Assembly (NCBI GenBank): GCA_947172415.1
Contig: OX359196.1
Location: forward strand, 2,501 to 66,500
Direction: 5' to 3'
Source of the DNA: Chondrosia reniformis
Taxonomy: Eukaryota; Porifera; Demospongiae; Chondrillida; Chondrillidae
DNA length: 64,000 bases
In this document: positions 51,501-61,156 of the stretch, in pieces
Position numbering within the stretch: position 1 is the first letter of the stretch
Layout of the letters: the number at the start of each line of letters is the position of its first letter
The notes under the pieces: generated by a model
What the model was told of the DNA's origin: nothing
The model's input: only the letters and a program-made list of their open reading frames with translations
Databases searched by the model: none
Made by a program: the position numbers and the translations under genes

Positions 51501-54500
51501 GATATGAACATTTTCTCCATTTCTGGGTCATTCAGCTTCATACCAGCTGCCACTAGTGCTGTTAGAGCAGAACAACAATAATGTCTGACTTCAGAGCTGC
51601 TTGACTTGCATCCCTACAGATAAACACAAAGGTGAGGGAGAGGTGAGGGGGAGGTGAGGGAGAGGGAGAGGGAGAGGTGAGGGAGAGGTGAGGGAGAGGT
51701 GAGGGAGAGGTGAGGGAGAGGGTGAGGGAGAGGTGTGGCTTACAATAGGAGTTCACTAACATTCATAAATTTCTCTACAATTGTGTTCCAAATTATAGAA
51801 ATTCTTGAAAGATTTGCTAAAGAGACTTCTAATAGTTTTGATTCAGGAAACATGCATACATTCTAAGGAGAAAGTACAGTTGGTGTATCAAGATGGCTGT
51901 CAGGTAATGGAAGGTCCTAGCTCACTGTAGACTGGTTGTCATCAGCTATTTCTCCAAGAGCATCAACCAACTCCATTAGAGTTCCTTCTGAAAAGTGTCT
52001 ATACAATTCATATACACGTACGTACGTAACTACATCTAACTACATCTAACAACATCTAACCAGGTGGTGGTGACAGCGAATGAGCTACACAACTGTACTT
52101 ACTGTGAGCTCTCAAACAGGTTCGACAGCAGGTCACACAACATGTTTAGGGCAGACTTTCTCCCTGGACTGGCTACCGATACCTGAGCACATGTCACATG
52201 TCTATCACATGACCAGCACAAGAAGCCTCACCACATACCATATTGGTAGATTCTGTTGTCCGCAGTGCAGGTATGAGTGAGCCATTTTCTAGTGGGTGGA
52301 GTCCAAGTATTCCAGTGAGGTGATGCAGGGTCTGCAGTAGAATGCCCCACCCCTTCCCAAGGTAGTCGGCATAGCACTGTGCCAGGTTCACCAGAGACCG
52401 AATACATTGCAGCCTCTTGGAAGTCAGCTACATTACAGTCACATGCAGGTCACATGCAGGTCACATGACATGACAAGTTTCATACTTCTGAATTATCTTG
52501 ACTAGGGACAGGCAAGGATTTGGAGAGCTTCATTTTGACTTCTCCACTACCCTCCACTCGTAGCTGATTGAACTGACTGTCATCCCATCCAGACGTACCT
52601 GATCCTACCTTTCCCTTTGCATGACCCTTGTCCCGACCTCTCCCATCGTTAAACACGTAGGTGAATCCTGCACACAGAGTTCCAAACAGTGACAGGCAAT
52701 CACTACAACTGGAGAGCAGACAAACCTTTCTGCAAGGTGGGCGAGTCCTCTTCTCCATGAGAAGTGATCAAGGTGGACTTGTGGGGTCCCGTCACCAGTG
52801 TCATCGCGTACTGTCCAGGAAGGGCAGCCTTACACAGAGAGGTCAAGAAGGCATCCCTTTGAGGCAGCAACAGGTAGCGCCCACACAAGTGTATGTAGTT
52901 CAGGTGTGCCTTGAGGATGTTCTCTCGGATCATCTCATCTCCGCATGCATCCAGCAATAGAGAGAGTGCAGCAAGCACTCCAGACCACGAGCACACTAGC
53001 AGCTCTGCTTCAAAACAGGCTACGTACAGAGGTGTGTGCTACATACACAGTGGGCAGTGATGTCAATGGGTGGGGCTTACTGTTGCTAGGTAACACAGGG
53101 GTGTTGGCCTTGTAGCTGGCTGCAGTTAGTTTGACTACAGTAGCAATTAAGTTCATTAGAGCATCTACTGCAACAGCCAAGTGATACCCGTCCTGTGTGG
53201 CAAGAGGATCTGTCTTGTCCACCATTTCCATGCTACATGTAGAGCAGGCGCACATGACACACTCCCCTCCCTCACCCTAGCCCAACTTACACAGCTGGCT
53301 TGGTGGTCGCTGAGGGGGGCAAGTGGATAACTGGTATGACTACATTACGCAAAGCATAGGCCACACCCACTTCCTCCTCCCCCTGCCCCACACCCTGAAC
53401 GGGGCTACTGGCCATTGGATTGCTAAAGCAGTTTTGAATGTATCCTCCTAATGCTCCAATCAGTTCGGACAACACCTTAGTGGAGTGGTCCTCCAGATCG
53501 TAGTTGGTACAAAACAGACTGACACACGACAAACAGTGCAATTTATCAGCATTCTGAATAAGATTAAAATGTAACTCACGCTATCAGGTCTTCCTTTACA
53601 GACAACATATTTAGTGCTTCTACGGCCAATATCTGCTGCCAGAATGGTTTACCTGCTTCCATAAACTTGACCAGCAAGGACAGAAATATTTCACATTCTG
53701 TAACCTAGGTAACGTTCAGTACACATTAATACAAGTAGTTAGTGAACAGCAACACTGGACCAGTGACTTACAAGTTGTTTAAAAAACTTTGAAATTAAAA
53801 GGACAACAATTCTCATCAATCTGACTGAAGTTGCAAACCCAGTCTTATCCCCAATGGTAAGGACAGACATGTTTGTCTCTTCTCTTATTTTAATGGCTGG
53901 TGAGTAGAGTTTGATGACAATAGGACACACCCTCTCCTTAACCAGTCCACAGAACTCCTCACACTACAGGGACAGGGGCATATAAAGAGAGGTGACAGGG
54001 ACATGCAAAGAGTGGTGACAGGGACATGTAATGAGAGGTGACAGTACATGCAAAGAGAGGTGACAGGGACATGCAATGAGAGGTGACAGGACACGAAGTG
54101 ACAGAGATAAACAACGAAAAGTGACAGGGAGATACGAGAACTGCTACACAGACTATGAAAACAAGCACGGCTGGTGTAACTAAGTACCCCTTCAAATAAG
54201 TGACCATAATTCCTTATGGATGTCTCAATGAGCTCGAGTCCCAGCAGCTTTCCAATGGCTGGAGTCCCCTTGGGAAGCCATATAGGTTTCTCCGCGTTGG
54301 TCATGAGACACATGTCCTGGAACAAGTTGAATGCGTCCAGCACTTCATTGGAAGCCGGCACCACTGGTGAATGGACGTCACTGACTTCTGAATGAGCATG
54401 GGTAGGCTCTTCTGCGAACATGGCAGTGGAATTGCATGACACCAGAGAGTAGGCAATGGCTAACAGACACTACCTAGCACACAGTTCTGATTGATGTGTC

Positions 54501-55355
54501 ACATATTCTAGGTGCACATAAGCTGTATTGACCAATTGGGAAGTGTATTTCCACAAGGAAATGTGAACTATACAGTAACAGACTGTCCATACACACTGTC
54601 TAAAGCCTCACTGTGGATAGATACTCGATCTAGCACACTTGAAACCATCTGTCCTACCGCAGCTGAAGCCATATGACTTAGGGCTGGGTCGTTACCATGG
54701 TGAAGCTTGACCACCATCGCTACTACAGTAGCGAGGGTGCTCCCTTGGACTGTGCCAGGTGTGGTTACTATTAGCAACAGGGTCTGGACCACACGGACCT
54801 CCTCGGTATTACCCTTTAATAGACTGTTCAGTGTCCCAATCACCTTTTTGACATGGGACTGCAGAGAGGGCGTGGTCATGAAAGTGGGCGTGGTCATGAA
54901 AGTGGGTGTGTACGTACAAGGCCAGTGCACTCACTTGGTGTAGCGCATGATGTAAGACTAGCTTCTGAAGAGCACTCAGTGAGAGCTCCACGATTCGGGG
55001 GTACTTGCAATCACAGCAAAACAGGAGAGCGTGGACCACGTGATCCGAAGACTTTAATTCTGTAGATATGGTACCTGTTAGAATGGAAGGGGACCATGGT
55101 CACGTGATATAACCTTACCTTCTGCAAAGCTCTGTTCGCTGGCCAACTTTCTAATGTGCATCAGACACCTCTCGGCAGCCTAGAGATAGACAGGTACACA
55201 ACACAGCACTGTAAGGAATATCATATTCGTACAACACTCACTTCTCTAACAGTTGGGTACTTCTTCTTGGCTTCGCTCGTTATCAACCTGAGGTCGTTAG
55301 AGAGACCTTGTCGAAGGGAATCGCCACTACCAGAGGTATTCCGAGGAACGGCCAT
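48560..55355 (-). CDS. MON2: MON2 homologue, Sec7-related Golgi/endosome scaffold
   Basis: The start at 55355 (MAVPRNTSGSGD...LRLITSEAKKKYPTVRE) matches the MON2 DCB-domain opening. Later exons carry family segments: DAFNLFQDMCLMTNAEKPIW and GLELIE in the HUS region (about 54.2-54.4 kb), CPIVIKLYSPAIKIRE (about 53.9 kb), ISLTAIGLLWTMADF (about 51.1 kb) and the C-terminal YPLLVKMVLSPS before TAA at 48560-48562. MON2 resembles large Arf-GEFs (DCB and HUS) but lacks a Sec7 catalytic domain. With DOPEY it works in endosome-to-Golgi traffic. About 25-30 short exons are present; not every boundary was fixed, and the region 48.7-49.4 kb is the least certain. It is head-to-head with PRPF18 (32 bp) and tail-to-tail with the Rab gene. 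Confidence 0.93.
51631..51735. repeat. 6/12-bp GAGGTGAGGGA microsatellite in a MON2 intron
   Basis: Tandem GAGGTGAGGGAG/GAGAGG units are purine-rich on the plus strand and therefore pyrimidine-rich in the MON2 transcript. They lie just upstream of the exon that starts near 51600 on the minus strand. Confidence 0.85.
53966..54105. repeat. 22-23-bp GTGACAGGGACATGCAAAGA minisatellite in a MON2 intron
   Basis: About six imperfect copies alternate CAAAGAG and AATGAGAG endings. They lie between the HUS-domain exons at about 53.9 and 54.2 kb. Confidence 0.85.
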
Positions 55356-55387
55356 TTTGATTGTTGTTATTGCACAATAGGTGCAAA
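55356..55387. promoter_or_regulatory. 32-bp divergent MON2/PRPF18 start-codon interval
   Basis: The two start codons lie 32 bp apart on opposite strands. The interval includes TTATTGCACAATAGG, a near-palindromic ATTGCACAAT resembling a C/EBP-type site. Either 5' leaders are almost absent or the two transcription units overlap at their 5' ends. Confidence 0.6.
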
Positions 55388-57080
55388 ATGGACCTTCTGA
55401 AGGAGGAGCTGAGGAGAAAGAGGCAGGCCCACAAGGAACGAGGAATTGGACAGGTACGTATGTTCATATAGGACGGAGAGGCGGTACTAGTCTACACCAA
55501 TTATCTCTAAAGGGTGGAAAGAAGTACTTTAGGAGGTCTGATCTCGTGAAGGAAGACGTCTCCCCCAGTGACGGGAAGGACTCGGAAGGGAGCAGCACGA
55601 AAGACGAACCTTCCAAAGTATACAGATTCAATGCATTGCTCATTTGCTGTCACTCACTGGTGTATCTGCAGGTTCTGCCAGAAAGCCATTCATCAGAAGT
55701 TGGCACTACAGAACAGGAAGACACAAGCACTGTCCTCCACTTGCCAAGAGGAGAAGTTGTCAGGCGACTGAGGGAAAGGGGAGAACCCATTCGCTTGTTT
55801 GGGGAGTCTGATAAAGACGTGTGTCTCCGTCTTCGGCAAATTGAATTACTGGAAACAGATACCAATAAAGTGGGTGTGGCTATGTGTGGATGGTTATAAG
55901 TGGGTGTGGCTATGGGTGGATGGTTATAAGTGGGTGTGGCTATGGGTGGATGGTTATAAGTGGGTGTGGCTATGGGTGGATAGTTTTAAGTGGGTGTGGC
56001 TATGTGTTGTGTATATACGTAGGGTCTTAGAAATGATTTCAAGGCTGCAATGGAAATGATTGATCAGGAGTATCTGGACGAGCTGGCCAGACAAGTGAGT
56101 TGGAATTGACAGCTAGTAGCCGTTGTCATGACAATGCATGCAATAGCCCTACCATGTATAGGGTACCCAGGAAGGAGCTGACTCAGCAGATCTTCGTTTT
56201 TCTGAAGTCAGCCTTAAAATGGATGACCTTCAGGTACAGCCAAACATTACCGTCAGATAATGGAGTGGTGTCTACATGCATATATAATATACTTAGGAAA
56301 TGGCAAAACAATTTGATGAAAATGATGAAGAGAAAGTTTCAGAGCTAATTCTCAGCACTTTAAAGTTCCTTTTATCAGAATGGGCCAAAGACCTCAACAG
56401 CCAAGCAGAGTCTGTCAAGAGATCCTACCAGGGCAAGTTCTCTGCTGCCACTCAGCGCCAAACAGCAGATTACCTAAAGCCATTGTTTAAACAAATGAAA
56501 AAGAAGGTTTGTGACTCAATTACATGATTAAGTTGTGTCGGGTGAATAGGGCTTCTTTCCAACTATTAGACAATTCCTAAAGACCTTCTCACTAAATTAG
56601 GAAGGATTTGTAAATTCACTGTTGAAAGAGACTACGTTAAGGTCAGTACAGGTCACACTATTGTGTTCCATCCCATGGCAATCGCCTTGTTCCTACAGGC
56701 CAACGACGCCTACCTGGAGATGGCTATTGGCAATGCACCGTGGCCTATCGGGGTCACCATGGTAGGAATACACGCCAGGACAGGGAGAGAAAAAATATTT
56801 GCACAAAACGTTGCACGTATCCTCCCATTCTTTTGTGTACATTGAAAGGTCTTGTTTGTTGTGCTCTTTGCGGGATTCTCCTTAATTAAATACAGATGTT
56901 TTGAATGATGAAACACAGCGTAAATACATTCAAGTAAGTCTTTGTTTTTGTTTAGCCAAATCATTCCTTTCACTTTCCATGCATCTCCCACTCACTCAGG
57001 GAGTCAAGCGCCTCGTCACTGTGTGTCAGAGGCAATACCCCACTGACCCCTCAAAGAGTGTCGAATACCAAAAGATATGA
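55388..57080 (+). CDS. PRPF18: PRPF18, second-step pre-mRNA splicing factor
   Basis: Ten exons join in frame: 55388-55453, 55513-55617, 55672-55869, 56023-56094, 56162-56233, 56297-56506, 56570-56641, 56699-56816, 56896-56933 and 57000-57080. They encode about 343 residues (human 342). Hallmarks are [22 protein letters not shown], the splicing-factor motif [19 protein letters not shown] (PRP4-like domain), [10 protein letters not shown], and the Prp18 core [20 protein letters not shown] with [16 protein letters not shown]18 joins U5 snRNP at the second transesterification and helps 3' splice-site choice. The stop codon TGA overlaps an upstream ATG in frame with the next gene (ATGA at 57077). 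Nothing is missing from the family pattern. Confidence 0.96.
55866..56012. repeat. 30-bp minisatellite spanning a PRPF18 splice donor
   Basis: The unit AAGTGGGTGTGGCTATGGGT plus GGATGGTTAT repeats about five times every 30 bp. The first unit includes the exon-3 donor (AATAAA|GTGGGT). Later units repeat TAAGTGGGTGTGG, so each carries a near copy of the splice donor. Confidence 0.9.
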
Positions 57081-57151
57081 CGGAACGCACGCACCCACAC
57101 ATCTATAATGATATTCATTCGCCAGTATTTAGTAAAGCTGTACGTACGAAC

Positions 57152-60100
57152 ATGGCAGATAAGAGCGATGGGGTGGATACGTTGACATACGATCCACAGT
57201 CGCTCGAAGAACAAAATAGTTCTCTTTTGAAAGAGAGGGTGCTACTGCTGGATGAAATAGGGAAGCTACGCGCGGAGATAGAGCTCAAAGATGCCACTAT
57301 TCGAGACGGCGAAAGCCAGATTCACAGCCTGCATAGCACGATACGGCAGTTGCGAGACACGATCGGTCAGCTAAGCTACGAAGTGGGGCATATTAAACGG
57401 AAAGAATCCATTTCGCACCGTTTTGAAGCTGGCTCTAGACCTCGATCACCACTTCCTCCTTTGCCGGCAGTGGCCAGTCAGAACGGGTAAGTCCGTGTGG
57501 TATTAGAATAGGCCAGCTCAACGTGTTGGTTGACTTTATGGCTTCAGTCAAGAATGCCACTTTCGTCACGTTAACTCAGCTCGTCTCGTTCTTAGGGTTC
57601 AAGAAGAAGGGATGGACGGAGATACGGAGGATGCGGGGTACGAGAAAGTGAGGCGGCATTTATCCACCATTCCAGACTCTGGCAGCGAAGATGAAGAAGA
57701 TGAAAGAAGTACCACGGGGAAACGAGTGGAGCAGGTAAAGCAAGATTCTACGAAGAAGAATGCCGTAAAAATTTTAGATTCTCAAACTCCACGAATTGAT
57801 GTGTCGGAAGCACCTGATCGTAAGAGAAGTCTCAGCACCAGTTCGATCAAAGTGGAGCTATCCACGTTTGTTGATTCTTTGCCAACTTCCGTTCGGCAGC
57901 GATCGGACACAGTCTCTACTGAACAAGTCTTCAACGAAAGGTGGAAAAGTCCCGGCAAGAATTCCCCGAGGGACAGGCACAGCCCTCGCGCCAAGAAGAT
58001 GGTCCCCCAGCGCAGTCGCAGACTGCAACCGTACCCAATAGCTCCAGATATGGAGGAGAGATTCAGTAGAAAGATCAAGGAGGAGATAGGCAAGCGGTAC
58101 GGTGGGATGGAGAGAGCTACGGAAGCTGCAGTGGCTATCCAGCGATGGTACCGCGGCATCCAGGTGAAGAACCACTACAAGATGCTCCAGAAAATGGCAT
58201 CTCGCAACCCAAAGAAGCTTCGTCAGAGAACAATGTCAATGAGGCAGAGCAGAAGGTATGTCAATAGGCCTGTGGTTAGAAAGCGAAGAGACGATGCAGG
58301 CAACCAAGAAGGTACCCTGTTGCCTCCAAGAGCCATGAAAAAGCAAATTAGCATACTGGATGAGTTTCCAAATCTGAAGAATATTACTGAAAAGTGCAAC
58401 ACTCCGAGGAGCAGACGACGCTTGGGCACCAGAACCTCAGAGGAGCAGATGATAGAGTTTGCTGAGGTTGAGAAGCAGGAGGCTCCTTCTAGTCTGAAAG
58501 GACGCAAAAAAAGTCTCAAAGTGACATCAGGTTTGTCACTGGATGACATGGTCCTAGAAGGTGGACTTGCAAATGTGCCTCCGCCTCTGAAACCCGACTC
58601 CATCAGCCTTCTGAAGGAGCAGAACCTGTCAGGGATCTCAGAGTTCCAGGTGTTTCAGCTGTCCCCGTCCACCCCAGAGCGCCTGCGGAGGGACAGCGCC
58701 ACCACAATCCGTAGGAGAATGAACATTGGGATCAACTACTTTAACAGGTATGATGTCACGTCTCCATCTCCTGCAATCCAGAACTCTACATGTTTTCCCC
58801 TGCAGGAAGCCATGGAAAGGTCTGGTGTACCTGGTACAGAGGAAAATCTTGGACGACTCCCCCTCTCATGTAGCAAACTTTCTGATGAGTCGCCTAGACC
58901 TGAACAAATCTAAAATTGGAGAGTTCCTGGGAAACATCCAGAGGCAGTTCAACCTGTGTGTCTTGGAGTGAGTTGTGTCAGAGATTCACATGTACTTTAA
59001 ACTTTCAATTGCTCACTTTGTTCCATCAAAGAGAGATGGTGATGGCTTTAAACTTTAAGGGTAAGACGATTGACGAAGCCTTGAGATCATTTCAAACTTA
59101 CTTCAGGATGCCAGTATGTTGAGATGTAAATATACACTTACATGCTTCAAGACATGTCTATTTTAAATTGAATTGTTAGGGAGAAGCTCAGAAAATTGAA
59201 AAGATTGTTGAAGTAAGCACAACTTGAAGAGTGTGACTACATGTATCAATTGTACATACTTGCTGTGTAGGTCTTTGCAAGCTCTTATTTCGATGCTAAC
59301 TTGGATGATGAAATCTTTCGATCGTCTGATGCAGCCTTTGTCCTCTCATATGCCATTATGATGTTGAACACAGACCTTCACTCTCCCTCCATCAAGAAAC
59401 ACCTCACTCGAGAGGAGTGGCTCTCAATGAACAGAGGTACGTAGTATTGCTCAATAGGACTAATAGAGGGTTTGTAGAGGGCGTGTAGAGGGGATATACA
59501 TAGATGGGGCAAATAGAAGGGAGTATAGAGAAGACGTACCGTACCTTACACGTGTCACTGTTTTACTGTAGGTATCAATAATGGAAACAATTTTCCAAGT
59601 GAATTTTTAATTGGAATATATGACAGAATAGAAAAGGTATTTGAGTTGTATAATTTGAGGAGGTTGTGTGTCATGTGTACTTTCACAATAGAGTGCCTTT
59701 GCAACTACCACTGACCACACTTATGAGGTTGATGCCATTGAAAAGTCCATATTAGGATGTCCAGTAAGCGTTGCCAAGACAACCAAGCTTGGTAACTCAC
59801 CTGTTGCTCCTCTCCTAACCTGCAGAGAATTGTCTTGTCTCATAGAAAGGTCATCTTTAAGTGCAGTGTCTCCGAAGTAGACCTGAGCATGCAAAAGACT
59901 CATTCGCGCTATCTCTTTGTCTTTAACGACTTGTTACTGGTAAGACCTACTTGCTTTTAGCAAGTCTACTTATAAACAGCTACTATGTTGCTAGGTAACC
60001 AAGCGTCGTCGCCATGACTACCAGTTCAAACAATCTATTGAACTACTGGGAACGGTCATTCTGAAGTTTGAGAGTGGAAGTAGGTTCCAAAGTGTCTTCT

Positions 60101-60960
60101 TTTGACTGGTCACTAGGTGGCAGTACTTTCCTCTTCACAGCTCACAAATCAGGACTTCAACTTCACTGTTCAGTCTCTCTAAAAGTCAAATTTACCTGTT
60201 CTTGTGATAACGATGTTGAGAGAACCATGCTAATGAAACACTTGGAAGATGCCATTGATGAAGTAAGTAGTTCAGTGTCGGATATCTTAATTGACTAGTC
60301 TTTTGATCTCTACAACATGCATGATTGTGAAATTAGGTGAGTGAAATTGACCGTGAACGGATAGCTGCAATTGATGAAAGTGCTCAGGTTGAAGGGCGTT
60401 TCTCTCCAAGTAACTTGAGTGCAATAGAGGCTCCCGATTTCAAAAGCTCTGAACCTGAGGCAGGTCAGTTAAGGGACAAATGACTTGCAGAACCACTTTT
60501 GTGCACAAACTCAGATACTATTTCACAAATTTCATTAAAGGTATAATAACAAGATCTGGAAGTGTACCCGAAAACCTCTTTATTGAAACAGCAGTGAGTT
60601 GCAGACCTTTTCTGTCACTCATCCTCTCTCCCTCTGTCACTCGTCTCTCTCCCTCTGTCACTACAGCTGCTCAATGGAAGAACTAGTAATGGTGTTGCAA
60701 CTCCAGAAACAAGGCAAAATGGTGTTGGTACTCCAGAGACAAAGAGACTTCAATCCAAGTCCTTTGCTTATGATGAAGATGATAGACCACTTTCTCCATT
60801 AGAAATGTCAAATTCAATGAGGTCATCAACTCCAGTAAAGAGCAGGAGCTCAAGTTTGCAGAGAGAGTCCTCACCATCGGGCAATAAATCAAAAAAGCCT
60901 TCTATTTGGCCTTTTGGTAAAAGTAAGAAGAAGACCGCAAAGAGTCATACAACATCATGA
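57152..60960 (+). CDS. IQSEC/BRAG-type Arf guanine-nucleotide exchange factor
   Basis: The start chosen is MADKSDG at 57152; an in-frame ATG at 57077 would add 25 unremarkable residues and overlap PRPF18. Domains in order: N-terminal coiled coil (LLKERVLLLDEIGKLRAEIE), a Ser/Arg-rich linker, an IQ motif (AAVAIQRWYRGIQVKNHY, about 58126-58180), a Sec7 domain (about 58720-59640) and a PH-like domain (59826-60270). The Sec7 part has FRMPGEAQKIEKI, whose Glu is the expected catalytic finger, and SDAAFVLSYAIMMLNTDLHS. An intron splits the loop exactly between RMP (ends 59113) and GEAQ (starts 59180). The family activates Arf6 at the plasma membrane and synapse. The gene has about 14 exons and ends KKKTAKSHTTS. 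IQSEC1, 2 and 3 arose in vertebrates, so no numbered symbol is given. Confidence 0.93.
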
Positions 60961-61107
60961 ACCAACAGATTTTTTGATGACTGACCAGTGACAGAAATTA
61001 TATTTTATATAGCTTAAATTTTGAGTGACCTTTTGTAACAATTCTTTGTTTTGTAGACGTGTGTTCTCTAGTAATGCAGAAAACCAGTTAAATCAGTAAA
61101 TATACAG

Positions 61108-61113
61108 AATAAA
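61108..61113 (+). promoter_or_regulatory. Candidate IQSEC polyadenylation signal
   Basis: AATAAA lies about 148 nt after the IQSEC stop, within the 196-bp gap before the convergent gene's stop codon. Confidence 0.6.
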
Positions 61114-61156
61114 GATTAAAAGATAAAAATATTTAGTATGCATACAACAGCATATT

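Noticed and set aside
57077..57151. Upstream ATG as the IQSEC start
   Set aside because: It is in frame but adds 25 unremarkable residues and overlaps the PRPF18 stop. The MADKSDG start has better spacing, though cDNA would be needed to settle it.
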